Positions 1 through 8,207 of a DNA stretch of 64,000 bases are shown one piece after another. The position numbers and the translations under genes were made by a program. Under the pieces are notes generated by a model that saw nothing but the letters and a program-made list of their open reading frames with translations, was not told the DNA's origin and searched no databases. Each line of letters begins with the position of its first letter. Position 1 is the stretch's first letter. Location of the stretch: assembly GCF_014201805.1 (NCBI RefSeq), contig NZ_JACHFK010000013.1, positions 73,231 through 137,230 on the forward strand. The letters run 5' to 3'. The DNA is from Deinococcus metalli. Its GTDB lineage: Bacteria; Deinococcota; Deinococci; Deinococcales; Deinococcaceae.

Positions 1-71
1 GGGTGTACCTCAATCGGACGTTCTGAATCACGGAACGGTCGCCTTGAAAGGCGCGCTCCAACTCCCTCGTC

Positions 72-77
72 TACACT
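72..77 (+). promoter_or_regulatory. -10 box of leaderless arsR promoter
   Basis: TACACT lies exactly 6 nt before the ATG at 84, leaving no room for a ribosome-binding site. The spacing equals that of the other leaderless promoters in this window. Confidence 0.55.
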
Positions 78-83
78 CGGCGC

Positions 84-404
84 ATGACTCTGGTGGCCTC
101 CGACGTCTTGGAACAGCTCAAGGCCCTGTCCAACGAGATCCGCTATGACCTCGTGCGCTTCCTCGGGGCGGGCGAGCGCTGCGTGTGTGACCTCGAGGGC
201 CTGACCGGCCTGCCGCAGTCGAAGGTCTCCTACCACCTGGGGGTGCTGCGCGACGCGGGTCTGGTCGTGAGCGAGCAGCGCGGCAAGAACATCTATTACT
301 CGCTGTGTGAAGCGCGGCTGTTCCAGTTGGGCGGTCTGATACTCACCGAGGTCTTCCACGATCCGGTGCGCCACGCCCACGAGGACGCCTCACTCTGCGA
401 GTGA
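84..404 (+). CDS. arsR: ArsR-family metalloregulator
   Basis: A 106-residue winged-helix repressor of the ArsR/SmtB family. The DNA-recognition region (about residues 40-58) is preceded by a CVCDL motif (residues 30-34), the ArsR-type As(III)/Sb(III) thiolate site in helix alpha-3. It should repress its target promoter until arsenite binds. The ATG at 84 follows a TACACT -10 box by 6 nt, so the mRNA is probably leaderless. Its 3' end overlaps, tail to tail, the last 62 bp of the MFS gene on the other strand. It stands alone at the left edge; its operon partners may lie outside the window or be the ars genes to the right. Confidence 0.85.
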   Translation: MTLVASDVLEQLKALSNEIRYDLVRFLGAGERCVCDLEGLTGLPQSKVSYHLGVLRDAGLVVSEQRGKNIYYSLCEARLFQLGGLILTEVFHDPVRHAHEDASLCE

Positions 405-1578
405 CCCAGGCTGCTGCCGGGTCGAGGACCTGAGCCCGCAGGCCCCAGGCGGACAGCGCCGCCAGGACGCTCAGCCCCCACAGCGAGGGCAGGTAGCTTC
501 CGCTCCCGCTGAACAGCAAGCCAACCCCAAATGGCGTCAGCGCCTGGGCCAGGTTGACCGGCCCGGCCAGACGCCCGTTGATAGTGCCGAAGAGCCCGGC
601 GTCGTAGCGGCCCACCAGCAGTTCGGTGCGGGCCAGGGTGAGCGCGCCGTTGGCCAGACCGAAGAGCGTGATGGCCAGACTGGCAAGCCATACCGAAGAC
701 GTCGTGGCCAGCAGCAGCGGCCCGAGGCCCAGCATGATGAACAGCGCGGTGGTCAGGCGGTGGATGCCGAGTGCCGCCAGCAGCGGCCCGAACAGCACCC
801 GGCCGGGCAGGGCCGCCAGCCCCATCAAACCCGCGAGCGCCGCCGCGACGGCCGGCGCCTCTCCACGCGCGAGCAGCAGGGGCGCGAGCTGCAGCCCGGT
901 GCCCACCGACACGATCCGCGCCAGCGTGAAACTCAGCACCAGCTGGCGGAAGGAGGCATCCGGCGCGAACGGCGTCACCATGTGGTGCTTGGCGCCGGTG
1001 TGCCGCCCAACCCCAGGCAAGACGGCCCACCCCAGTCCGGCCGTGATCACCAGCAGGCCCGCCAGTATCCCGAGGGCCATGGTCAACCCACCCGCCTGGA
1101 GTCCAGCGCTGGTGAGCGGCACGAAGATGGTGCTGGCCAGCCCGGCGATGAGCGTGATGGTGAGCGTCGCCCGGCGGCGGTCACCGGCCTGGAACTGCTG
1201 CGCGACCACCGTGAACACCGGCTCGTAGAAAGTCAGGGTCATCGCCACGCCCGCGAGCACCCAACACGCCACGAAGCCGGGATAGCTGGGGTGCAGGCTC
1301 ATCAGGGTCAATGCAGCGGCACCGAGGGCGGCCCCGCCGCTGATGAGCAGCCGTCCCCCGAAGCGGTCGACCGCGCGTCCCACAACGGGGGCCAGCGCCG
1401 CGTTGGTGAGCAGCGCGAGCGTGAAGGCCAGACCGGTCTGGGCGCGGCTCCAGCCGGTGGTCTGCTCGGTGGCCACCGCGAGCAGCGGCTGCGCGTAGTA
1501 CAGCGCGCCGTAGCCGACCGTCGACAGCAGTGCCAGCGTCCAGATCAGGGGCCGCTGGCGCTGGGTGGACGACCTCAC
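343..1578 (-). CDS. MFS efflux transporter, arsenic-linked
   Basis: An MFS permease of about 411 residues with roughly 12 hydrophobic segments. The first segment carries the [13 protein letters not shown] stretch common in 12-TM drug/anion exporters. I start it at the GTG at 1578, which overlaps the upstream stop codon as GTGA; an ATG at 1629 would force an unusual 55-nt overlap. It is the last gene of an arsR-DUF6428-MFS operon, so efflux of an arsenic species or conjugate is a reasonable inference. The last 25 or so residues are Arg/Pro-rich and run under the convergent arsR gene, so the natural end may have been extended by a lost stop. Substrate cannot be read from sequence. Confidence 0.8.
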   Translation of the reverse strand: MRSSTQRQRPLIWTLALLSTVGYGALYYAQPLLAVATEQTTGWSRAQTGLAFTLALLTNAALAPVVGRAVDRFGGRLLISGGAALGAAALTLMSLHPSYPGFVACWVLAGVAMTLTFYEPVFTVVAQQFQAGDRRRATLTITLIAGLASTIFVPLTSAGLQAGGLTMALGILAGLLVITAGLGWAVLPGVGRHTGAKHHMVTPFAPDASFRQLVLSFTLARIVSVGTGLQLAPLLLARGEAPAVAAALAGLMGLAALPGRVLFGPLLAALGIHRLTTALFIMLGLGPLLLATTSSVWLASLAITLFGLANGALTLARTELLVGRYDAGLFGTINGRLAGPVNLAQALTPFGVGLLFSGSGSYLPSLWGLSVLAALSAWGLRAQVLDPAAAWVTRRVRRPRGRGAPDRGRPR

Positions 1579-2141
1579 TGCAGGCTGATGGGGGCCTGAG
1601 GCGTGCAGCACCCACTGGCTGGCGCACATCCTTCGGACTGCGCCTCAGCCACCGGCAGCCCGCAGGCGTCGCCGGCCTTGCACTGCACGCCGGGCGTGCG
1701 CAGGTGGACGACCGTGCGCCCGGCCTGCTCTTCGAGGTGAGTCACGTGGTACTGCAGGGCGGGCAGGGTCTCCGAGCCGTACTCGAAGCGCACCTCGGCC
1801 TCGTCCCGCACCGGGATGCGGCTGGTGACTCGGTCGTAGATGGCGAGGAACTTGCGGGTGGTCATAAAACCGCCCTGGGCGTCCTGGGCGCTGCCGTCCA
1901 TCAGCTGGATCACGGTCTCGCGCCAGCTGGCCGCCTTGCCCCCACAGTCCATCGCCTCGATGGTCACGGCCTTGACCTCGGTGACGTGGTAGCCGGGGCC
2001 GACGAGCGGTGAGCCGTGCAGCCAGAACTCCAGGGGGCGCTGGAGCTGATCGCGCAGACCGATGATCAGCGCGTGGGTCGAGACCTGGCCTTGGAGACCA
2101 GGGATGGCGGTGGGCAGGGTGGGCTCGGTCAGGGTGGTCAT
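1575..2141 (-). CDS. DUF6428-like protein of ars operon
   Basis: About 188 residues. The central part ([20 protein letters not shown], and [10 protein letters not shown] further on) resembles the DUF6428 family found beside arsR in ars operons; the biochemical role is not known. The C-terminus is Cys-rich (CKAGDACG, then GCAPASGCC), which could bind arsenite or another thiophilic metal. The ATG at 2141 has a strong GAGGAGG ribosome-binding site, whereas the longer frame starting at 2198 is a poly-Pro artefact. It begins 10 nt after arsR and overlaps the MFS start by 4 nt, so the three genes are co-transcribed. Confidence 0.7.
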   Translation of the reverse strand: MTTLTEPTLPTAIPGLQGQVSTHALIIGLRDQLQRPLEFWLHGSPLVGPGYHVTEVKAVTIEAMDCGGKAASWRETVIQLMDGSAQDAQGGFMTTRKFLAIYDRVTSRIPVRDEAEVRFEYGSETLPALQYHVTHLEEQAGRTVVHLRTPGVQCKAGDACGLPVAEAQSEGCAPASGCCTPQAPISLQ

Positions 2142-2151
2142 GGTGGCCTCC

Positions 2152-2505
2152 TCAGGCGGGGGTGGGCTGGGCGGTGGGGGAGGGGGCGGGCGAGGCACGG
2201 GCGGACGCTGTGCCCTGGAGCAGACCCAGGGTGGCCTGCGCGTCCTGAAGTCCGGCGGGACTCAGGGCGTAGTGAACCCAGCGGCCCCGTCTGGTGGCCG
2301 TCACCAGGCCGGCGTCGGTGAGCAGGCGCATGTGGTGGCTGACGGTCGGCTGCGCGAGCCCCAGGTGCGTGACGAGGTCGCAGGCACAGACCCCGTCCGG
2401 CCCCTGGCAGCACGCGGGCGTGGCGGTCGCCAGGAAGTGCAGGGCGCGCAGGCGGTGAGGATCGCCCAGGGCCTTGAAGCGCGCCGCCTCCATATCGAAA
2501 TCCAT
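2152..2505 (-). CDS. arsR: ArsR-family repressor of the ars/MFS operon
   Basis: A 117-residue winged-helix ArsR protein. [20 protein letters not shown] at the N-terminus is the typical ArsR start, so I place the ATG at 2505 and not at the upstream Met of a longer frame. Several cysteines cluster before the recognition helix ([14 protein letters not shown], about residues 31-44), matching a thiolate metalloid sensor. The C-terminal tail is Ala/Pro-rich. It is first in the operon with the DUF6428 and MFS genes and probably autoregulates through the dyad at 2508-2527. Confidence 0.85.
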   Translation of the reverse strand: MDFDMEAARFKALGDPHRLRALHFLATATPACCQGPDGVCACDLVTHLGLAQPTVSHHMRLLTDAGLVTATRRGRWVHYALSPAGLQDAQATLGLLQGTASARASPAPSPTAQPTPA

Positions 2506-2507
2506 GA

Positions 2508-2527
2508 ATCTATGCTGCACGATAGAT
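2508..2527. promoter_or_regulatory. Candidate ArsR operator dyad
   Basis: ATCTAT, 8-nt spacer, ATAGAT: a perfect 6-bp dyad 2 nt upstream of the arsR start at 2505. A TTGACA hexamer on the minus strand lies at 2535-2540. It is between arsR and the divergent TauE-like gene, so it may control both. Confidence 0.45.
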
Positions 2528-2616
2528 CGAAGATTGTCAATGTGTTGGCCAGTGACCGAGCGACAGGACTCCCGAGGCCCATCAGGAAAGGCCTGCCGCC
2601 CTCCCTGTCCCCCTGC

Positions 2617-2622
2617 TACGCT
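2617..2622 (+). promoter_or_regulatory. -10 box of leaderless TauE promoter
   Basis: TACGCT is 7 nt before the GTG at 2630, matching the leaderless pattern and selecting that GTG as the start. Confidence 0.5.
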
Positions 2623-2629
2623 GACCCGC

Positions 2630-3436
2630 GTGCCCCGGTCGCTGTTGGCCTTCCTGACGGGCCTTCCCGTCGCCCTGCTGGGTGGGCTGATCGGCCTGGG
2701 CGGCGCGGAGTTCCGCCTGCCCATCCTCACGGGCGTGTTCGGCTACGCGGTGCGCGCCGCCATCCCCCTCAACCTCGCCGTCAGCTTCGTGACCCTGACC
2801 GTATCGTTGCTGATCCGCACGGGCACCACCCCGCTCGGCACGCTGGGGCCACACGGGGGCGCCCTGCTCTCGCTTCTCGCCGGCTCCGTTGCCGGGGCCT
2901 ACCTGGGCACCGCCCTGGCGAAGCGCCTGTCCGACCGCGTGCTGGAGAGCGTGGTATTCTCCCTGCTGCTCGGGGTGGGGCTCCTGCTGCTGCTGGAGGC
3001 GTTCGTGCCGTTCACGCGGGGCGGCCTGAACCTGCCGCCCGCCCTCGGCATCCCCGTCGGTGTGCTGCTCGGGAGTGGCATCGGGATCTTCAGCAGCCTG
3101 CTCGGCGTGGCCGGTGGCGAGCTGCTGATCCCCACGCTGCTGCTGGTGTTCGGGCTGGACATCAAGCTCGCGGGCACCGGCAGCGCCCTGATCAGCCTGC
3201 CCACGGTGCTCACGGGCACCCTGCGCTGGCGCGCCCAGGGCGCCTACCTGGAGCGGGCCGACCTCGGCGGAGTGGTGGTGCCGATGTCGCTCGGCTCGGT
3301 GGTGGGCGCACTGCTGGGGGGCGTGCTGCTGGCGTATGCCCCGACGGGCGCCCTCAAGTTCGGGCTCGGGGTCATCCTGCTGCTCTCCGCCGGCAAGACC
3401 CTGCGTGACTTGCGCCGCACCCACGCGCCCGCCTAG
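2630..3436 (+). CDS. TauE/SafE-family anion exporter
   Basis: A 268-residue membrane protein with about eight hydrophobic segments in two halves. Each half carries a Gly-rich TauE/SafE motif: LLGGLIGLGGAEFRLPIL (about residues 14-31) and GIFSSLLGVAGGELLIPTLL further on. The family exports sulfite, sulfoacetate and similar anions, and members occur beside ars and sulfur genes. The GTG at 2630 is preceded by TACGCT at -13, so translation is probably leaderless; an upstream ATG at 2474 would overlap arsR and add a non-homologous tail. It is divergent from arsR across a shared control region. Substrate is unknown. Confidence 0.8.
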   Translation: MPRSLLAFLTGLPVALLGGLIGLGGAEFRLPILTGVFGYAVRAAIPLNLAVSFVTLTVSLLIRTGTTPLGTLGPHGGALLSLLAGSVAGAYLGTALAKRLSDRVLESVVFSLLLGVGLLLLLEAFVPFTRGGLNLPPALGIPVGVLLGSGIGIFSSLLGVAGGELLIPTLLLVFGLDIKLAGTGSALISLPTVLTGTLRWRAQGAYLERADLGGVVVPMSLGSVVGALLGGVLLAYAPTGALKFGLGVILLLSAGKTLRDLRRTHAPA

Positions 3437-3485
3437 GGTCTGGCGCTGACCGCCCCGGTGCCCAGGGCCTCGGGTGGAAAGGGAC

Positions 3486-4205
3486 TCAGGACGCAGCGTT
3501 CCCGGTGCGCAGTTGCGCCGCTTCCTTCGTTCCGTGGTAAGCGTGTTTCTCAGCCCACCGAGCGGCGGCCCCGACGTCGTAGGCCACGCGCCGGAAGGTC
3601 ACGCTCCAGACATCGCCCGCTCCCTCCAGCAGCACCCAGCGCGCGAGCGGCGAGCCATCCTTCTGCCGGCTCACCGCCCCGGCGTTCACCACGGTGATCG
3701 GCCCGATCTGCCGCAAGTGCTCCAGGTGTGAGTGCCCGACTATCACCATCCGCGCCGGGCCGATGTCGCTCAGCCGATCGCGGACAAGGTCGTCACTTGC
3801 CCAGCCGTCTCCGTCTCGCAGCAGATACGTCCACGCGCTGTCCGGCGTGCCGTGCGCGGCCAGCACCGTGCCGTCCGCCAGCGTCACGCTGGTCGGGAGC
3901 GCCGCGACGTACGCTCCGGTTCCCTCCGGCAGCACCCCATGCAACCACTCCAGCATGTCCCGTTTGGCCGTGGTCTCGGTCAGCGTCTCGCCCAGACCCT
4001 CCTCCGTGTTGCCCCGCACCTCCAGCACGCCATGCCGGGCTCTGAGCTCCTGTTGCAGCGCCCACGCGCCCGCCGGATCGGCCCCGCCGAACAGCTGGTC
4101 GCCCAGGTTCACCCAGGCGTCCGGGCGGTGCGGCTCGATGTCCTGAACCACGGCCTCCAGGGCAAAGCGGTTGCCGTGCACGTCCCCTAAGACCGCGATC
4201 CTCAC
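3486..4205 (-). CDS. Calcineurin-like metallophosphoesterase
   Basis: A 239-residue protein of the YfcE/MJ0936 phosphodiesterase type. It shows the ordered metal motifs GDVHGN (residues 6-11), NLGDQLFGG, RGNTEEG, GHSHLEHL and NAGAVS. The Asn/Glu in the GN-E box replaces the more usual GNHD, as in some YfcE relatives. The GTG at 4205 overlaps the arsC stop as GTGA, so it is the last gene of the arsC-aqp-arsC operon. A housekeeping-like phosphatase in an arsenic operon is unusual; it might hydrolyse arsenylated or phosphorylated metabolites, but this is inference. Confidence 0.8.
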   Translation of the reverse strand: MRIAVLGDVHGNRFALEAVVQDIEPHRPDAWVNLGDQLFGGADPAGAWALQQELRARHGVLEVRGNTEEGLGETLTETTAKRDMLEWLHGVLPEGTGAYVAALPTSVTLADGTVLAAHGTPDSAWTYLLRDGDGWASDDLVRDRLSDIGPARMVIVGHSHLEHLRQIGPITVVNAGAVSRQKDGSPLARWVLLEGAGDVWSVTFRRVAYDVGAAARWAEKHAYHGTKEAAQLRTGNAAS

Positions 4206-4654
4206 GCGCGCTCGGCCAGCCAGCCCTGGATCCGCGCGTCGATCTCGTCCCGCACCCGGATGAACACGGCGAGGCGCTCCTCGTCGCTGCCCGTCGTGGC
4301 GGCCGGATCCTCGAAGGGCCACGCCAGGCGGTAGCGGGCGTTGGGAAAGATCGGGCAACTCGCCTCCGCCCGGTCACAGACGGTGATGGCGTAGTGAAAA
4401 TGCTCGGCGATCATGGGTTTGACGCCCTTGGAGGACAGGTGATCCGTGGGCAGCCCCGCGTCCTGCAGCGCGCGGACGGTCAACGGGTTGACCTCACCAG
4501 GCTCCAGGCCTGCCGAGACCACCTCATAGCGGTCGCCGGCGCGGCGTTCGAGCAGCACCTGGGCCATCTGGGATCGGGCCGTGTTGCCGGTGCAGATGAA
4601 CAGCACGCGGGGCTTGCGGAGGGAGGCTGGACTGGGGTCAGGCTGGGTCATCAT
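4202..4654 (-). CDS. arsC: LMW-phosphatase-type arsenate reductase (second copy)
   Basis: A 150-residue low-molecular-weight tyrosine-phosphatase fold protein. The P-loop CTGNTARSQ (about residues 21-29) holds the nucleophilic Cys and Arg. Further cysteines occur in TVCDRAEASCPIFP, positioned as in thioredoxin-linked ArsC enzymes, which reduce arsenate to arsenite. The ATG at 4654 overlaps the aquaporin stop by 4 nt (ATGA). It diverges clearly from the arsC at 5335, so the operon holds two different reductases, not a recent duplication. Confidence 0.85.
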   Translation of the reverse strand: MMTQPDPSPASLRKPRVLFICTGNTARSQMAQVLLERRAGDRYEVVSAGLEPGEVNPLTVRALQDAGLPTDHLSSKGVKPMIAEHFHYAITVCDRAEASCPIFPNARYRLAWPFEDPAATTGSDEERLAVFIRVRDEIDARIQGWLAERA

Positions 4655-5334
4655 GACTCTCCTTGCGGCGCGAATTCCTGCGCCCGGTGCGTATCCGCCT
4701 CGACGGGCTGGCGGGGGCTGAGGACGTGGTTCATGGCGACCGCCAGCGCGGCCCCCAGCAGCGGCGCGGCCCAGTACAGCCAGTGGGCCGTCCAGATCCC
4801 GCTGGCCAGGGCCGGGCCGAACGAGCGCGCCGGGTTCATGCTTGCCCCCGTGATGGGGCCGCCCATCATGGCTTCCAGGGCCACCACGCCGCCCACCGCC
4901 CAGGGCAACCCGGAGCGCAGCGCGACGAGCAGCAGGAAAAAGGTCATCACGGCCTCCATCACGAAGGCTTGCGAGGCACTGCCCGCCGGCACGGTGACGC
5001 CCAGGTTCCCCTCCAGGCCGAACAGCGCGAGCAGCACGAAGGCCGCCAGCGAGGCCCCGACGAGCTGCGCGGCGACATAGGGCAGCACTCGAGACCTGGG
5101 GAATCGCCCCGCCAGGGTTAGGGCGAACGTGGCGGCCGGGTTGATGTGCGCCCCGCTGATGGGGGCCAGCGCGGCGATGACCACGGTGACGGTCAGCCCG
5201 AAGGTCAGCGCCACGCCGGCGTGGCCCAGGGCGCCGGTCTGCGCGTTGACGATAGCGGCCCCGGGGCCGAAGAAGATCAGGGCGAAGGTGCCGATCAACT
5301 CGGCGACCAGCGTGCGGTGCAGGGGAGGTTGCAT
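4651..5334 (-). CDS. Aquaglyceroporin (MIP family), arsenite channel
   Basis: A 227-residue major intrinsic protein with six hydrophobic segments and both pore NPA motifs, HINPAAT (about residue 64) and SMNPARS. In ars operons such as that of Sinorhizobium meliloti, an AqpS-type channel lets arsenite leave the cell down its gradient after ArsC makes it. Its place between two arsC genes fits that role. The start at 5334 directly abuts the upstream arsC stop (TGA then ATG), and its stop overlaps the next arsC by 4 nt. Confidence 0.85.
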   Translation of the reverse strand: MQPPLHRTLVAELIGTFALIFFGPGAAIVNAQTGALGHAGVALTFGLTVTVVIAALAPISGAHINPAATFALTLAGRFPRSRVLPYVAAQLVGASLAAFVLLALFGLEGNLGVTVPAGSASQAFVMEAVMTFFLLLVALRSGLPWAVGGVVALEAMMGGPITGASMNPARSFGPALASGIWTAHWLYWAAPLLGAALAVAMNHVLSPRQPVEADTHRAQEFAPQGES

Positions 5335-5796
5335 TCAGGTGACCAGCACGGCAGGGCTGTCGTCGTAGCTGGGCGGCGCCAGCTGGCCGTCTTTCAGGCA
5401 CTGCACGAACGCATCAAACTGAGTCTGGAGCTGGTCGCGTACCGTGCGCCAGCGGTCGAGACTGCCGCCCGAGGGGTCGGTGAAGGGATAGTGCCGGCGC
5501 TCAGTTTTGCCGGGGTAGACCGGGCACGCCTCGGCGGCGCTGTCGCAGACCGTGATGACGTAGTCGAAGTTCATGGCGTCCGGCACGTCGTGCAGCGTCT
5601 TGCTGGTGTGCGTGTCCAGGCTCAACCCGAGCTCGGTCATGACGGTCTTCGCCTCGTCCTTGACGCGGGTGGCCTCGGTGCCGGCGGAGTGGACGTCCAG
5701 GTCGAGTCCAGCACGGCGGGCCGCCTCGCGGGTCAGGGCCTCGGCCATCTGGCTGCGGGCGCTGTTGTGCGTGCACAGGATCAGGACACGGATCAT
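5335..5796 (-). CDS. arsC: LMW-phosphatase-type arsenate reductase (first copy)
   Basis: A 153-residue ArsC of the thioredoxin-coupled type. The P-loop CTHNSARSQMAE (about residues 8-19) is followed by the TVCDSAAEACPVYPG redox-cysteine region (about residues 82-96), the arrangement of Staphylococcus pI258 ArsC. It is first in the operon arsC-aqp-arsC-phosphoesterase. A TAGGCT hexamer on the minus strand lies 6 nt before the ATG at 5796, consistent with a leaderless start. It reduces arsenate to arsenite in the cytoplasm. Confidence 0.88.
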   Translation of the reverse strand: MIRVLILCTHNSARSQMAEALTREAARRAGLDLDVHSAGTEATRVKDEAKTVMTELGLSLDTHTSKTLHDVPDAMNFDYVITVCDSAAEACPVYPGKTERRHYPFTDPSGGSLDRWRTVRDQLQTQFDAFVQCLKDGQLAPPSYDDSPAVLVT

Positions 5797-5831
5797 GCTG
5801 GCAGCCTAACAGATCAAGTCAATTCGGTGCG

Positions 5832-6080
5832 TCAGCTGAAGGTCAGGAGGGCTGGTGCCTTCGGCCAGGGCCATTGGAGGAGGGTCACCCGCAGGAGTGG
5901 CCGACTCACCCCGCCAGATTCAGGGTCACCGGGGGCAGCCCAGCCGCTTAGCGGGAAAAACGGTTCCGGCGCTAGCGTGACCCCGACTCCCTGGCTCAGG
6001 ACATACGCGAGGTACTTTGGCCCGGGGACGAGCAGCCTCACCAGGATGCTACCGAAGGCAAGACGAAGTGTGCGGTTCAT
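5832..6080 (-). CDS. Possible small hypothetical protein
   Basis: An 82-residue frame starting at an ATG with a GAGG ribosome-binding site 6 nt upstream. The N-terminal third is hydrophobic and the rest is Pro/Trp-rich. I recognise no family. It fills most of the gap between arsC and the next hypothetical gene but could equally be chance in high-GC DNA. Confidence 0.3.
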   Translation of the reverse strand: MNRTLRLAFGSILVRLLVPGPKYLAYVLSQGVGVTLAPEPFFPLSGWAAPGDPESGGVSRPLLRVTLLQWPWPKAPALLTFS

Positions 6081-6135
6081 GGACAACCTCGGAAAGAATG
6101 GATTCAGGAGCACCCAATCGTCAGATCGCGCCCGT

Positions 6136-6579
6136 CTATGGAGAGCCGCTGATGGTGATCAGCGTGCCGCTCCCGTCGCGCACCGCCGTGTAAAAGAGCT
6201 CCGCCGGTACGGTGCGGCCCAGGAACGCCGAGTAGTGCCCCGGTCCCCGGATCTCGTCTTCGCGCAGGACGTAGCCCGCGCGCGTGAGGGGCGTCAGCAG
6301 GGCGTCGGGTGCCCACGTGGGGAGGGTGTACTGCTCGACCCTCGACTGCCCGGTCCTGACTTCGGTGCGGTACGTGGATGCCGTTGGACAGACCGGGGTC
6401 AAGCCAGCTGGAGTCTCGAACAGCCCTCCCCACACCGTGCCGCGCTGCTGAATGCAGTACAGCGGCATCGACCAGCGGCCGACCGCCTGCCACCACGCGG
6501 CCGAGAGCGCGGCCGTCAATGCGGTGGCCGCGAGGAGCCCCAGCATGCGGCGCCTTGACGCGGTGTCAAGCACGCGCAT
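6136..6579 (-). CDS. Hypothetical membrane-anchored protein
   Basis: A 147-residue protein with one N-terminal hydrophobic segment (about residues 12-34, LGLLAATALTAALSAAWW) that could be a signal anchor. A mostly polar, probably extracytoplasmic region with two Cys follows. I recognise no family. It lies between the arsenic and SCO1/CDF operons, about 90 nt downstream of the SCO1 stop, so it may be the last gene of the metal operon. Confidence 0.5.
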   Translation of the reverse strand: MRVLDTASRRRMLGLLAATALTAALSAAWWQAVGRWSMPLYCIQQRGTVWGGLFETPAGLTPVCPTASTYRTEVRTGQSRVEQYTLPTWAPDALLTPLTRAGYVLREDEIRGPGHYSAFLGRTVPAELFYTAVRDGSGTLITISGSP

Positions 6580-6666
6580 GATCGGGAGCGCGCTGAATCC
6601 GCGTGGTGTCGTGACCGCCTGAGTGGCGAGACACGGCGCTGCGGCGAGGCCAACTGGATGGGCGCA

Positions 6667-7323
6667 TCAGTCCATCACCGCCAGGACATCCTGTGCAATC
6701 CGCGCCGCATTCGCCGTGACCTGCGTGTAATCCCACACCACGCGAAGCCGGCCCCGCGCGTCCACCAGGTATACGCCAGTGGTGTGGTTCACCTGGTAAT
6801 CCCGAGGTCCCTTGACGTCCACGTACTGAACGTCCGCACCCCAGGCACGGACAGTCTGCTTGAGCTGCGCTTCCGGAACCCGCAGACCCCGGGCGCCCAC
6901 GCTGAAGTACTCGACGTACTGCTTCAGGCCGGCCGCGGTATCGCGCCTGGGATCGACCGAGACGAGCAGCGGCGTGAAGTTCGGACGCCGACTGGCCGGG
7001 AGGGCCTGCCGGACGCGCTCCAGGGCGGCGAGCGTCGTGGGACAGATGTTCGGGCAGTTCAGGAACCCGTAGAACACCGCGACCGTCTGGCCGCGGAGGT
7101 CCGTGAGCGACAGCGGCTGGCCGTCCTCGCCGGTTCCCTCGAGGGCCGGTGCCATGCGGCCAGACGGATACGCAGTTCCGGAGAAGGACGACGGATTGAT
7201 GAGCCGGTTGTAGAGCAGCATGCCGGCCAGCAGCACGGACACCGCCAGCAGCGCGAGGGTCAGCGACTGACTCCAGTGGCGGGCGGGGCGGAGCGGTCCA
7301 GCGACCGGACGGTCTTCCGTCAC
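6667..7323 (-). CDS. SCO1/SenC-family copper chaperone
   Basis: A 218-residue membrane-anchored thioredoxin-fold protein. A single N-terminal transmembrane segment (about residues 20-42) is followed by the copper motif CPNICP (about residues 90-95) and the distal His in NHTTGVYLVD, the three SCO1 Cu ligands. SCO proteins deliver copper to cytochrome oxidase or handle thiol/copper stress outside the membrane. It starts at a GTG overlapping the CDF stop as GTGA and is the last clear gene of the lspA-DUF3105-DUF305-CDF-SCO operon. Confidence 0.88.
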   Translation of the reverse strand: MTEDRPVAGPLRPARHWSQSLTLALLAVSVLLAGMLLYNRLINPSSFSGTAYPSGRMAPALEGTGEDGQPLSLTDLRGQTVAVFYGFLNCPNICPTTLAALERVRQALPASRRPNFTPLLVSVDPRRDTAAGLKQYVEYFSVGARGLRVPEAQLKQTVRAWGADVQYVDVKGPRDYQVNHTTGVYLVDARGRLRVVWDYTQVTANAARIAQDVLAVMD

Positions 7324-8207
7324 GGATGCACCGTGCCGTGCGTGCCCTGGTGGAAGTCCGGGGCCTCGACCTGTACCGTCACGTGTTCGATCTCGTACCG
7401 TTCCGCGACCTCCGCAGCCGCGGCCGTCAGCACGCCGACCGACTCGGTACCGACCAGGTGCACCGTCAGGCTGTGCTCACCGCTGGTGACGCTCCAGACG
7501 TGCAGGTCGTGCACCTCCTGCACGCCCGGCAGCGCGGCGAGCTCCGCGCGCAGGGCGTCGAGATCCAGGCCCTCTGGGACGCCTTCGAGCAGGACGTTCA
7601 CGCTGGACCGCAGCAGGATCCACGTCCGCGGCAGCACCCACAGCCCGATCAGGGCGCCCAGGACGGGGTCGATCCACGTCAGGCCCGTGAACCGGATCGC
7701 GAGCGCGCCGACGATGACCGCGACCGAGCCGAGGAGGTCACTGAGGACCTCCAGATACGCGGATCTGACGTTCAGGCTGCCCTGGCTGCCGGCCATCAGG
7801 ATGCGCGCACTGATCAGGTTGACGATCAGGCCCAGCACCGCCACGACCAGCATGGGGAGGGTCTGGACCTCGACGGGGTCGGTCAGGCGCTGGTACGCTT
7901 CCACCAGGATGTAAATGCCTACCGCGAACAGCAGGCCGGCGTTCAGGGTGGCCGCCAGCACCTCGGTGCGGCGGTACCCGAAGGTGCGCCGGCGGTCGGC
8001 GGCCCGGCGGCCGATGTGAATGGCGAACAGGGAGAGGGCCAGGGCCGTCACGTCGGTGAGCATGTGTCCCGCGTCCGACAGCAGCGCCAGACTCCTGGAG
8101 AGGAAGCCGTAGACGACCTCCACGATCAGGAACGAACCGGTCAGGGCCAGGGCGACCGTGAGCTGCCGCGCGCTCGCCTCCTGGCCGTGATGGTGGTGGT
8201 CACTCAT
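7320..8207 (-). CDS. CDF-family divalent-metal exporter
   Basis: A 295-residue cation diffusion facilitator of the CzcD type: His-rich N-terminus (SDHHHHG), six transmembrane segments and a C-terminal cytoplasmic ferredoxin-like domain ending in a His-containing tail. TM2 has the metal-site pair in DAGHMLTD. In TM5 the usual HxxxD reads ExxxD (EVLSD), the same change as in the second CDF at 19978. It should export Zn, Cd or Co by proton antiport. It overlaps DUF305 by 8 nt and SCO1 by 4 nt, so the operon is tightly coupled. Confidence 0.88.
   Translation of the reverse strand: MSDHHHHGQEASARQLTVALALTGSFLIVEVVYGFLSRSLALLSDAGHMLTDVTALALSLFAIHIGRRAADRRRTFGYRRTEVLAATLNAGLLFAVGIYILVEAYQRLTDPVEVQTLPMLVVAVLGLIVNLISARILMAGSQGSLNVRSAYLEVLSDLLGSVAVIVGALAIRFTGLTWIDPVLGALIGLWVLPRTWILLRSSVNVLLEGVPEGLDLDALRAELAALPGVQEVHDLHVWSVTSGEHSLTVHLVGTESVGVLTAAAAEVAERYEIEHVTVQVEAPDFHQGTHGTVHP

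Noticed and set aside
343..1629. ATG at 1629 as MFS start
   Set aside because: Would overlap DUF6428 by 55 nt; GTG at 1578 gives a 4-nt GTGA overlap.
5146..6558. 470-codon frame antisense to aquaporin/arsC
   Set aside because: Shadow; passes through several real genes and lacks a start signal.
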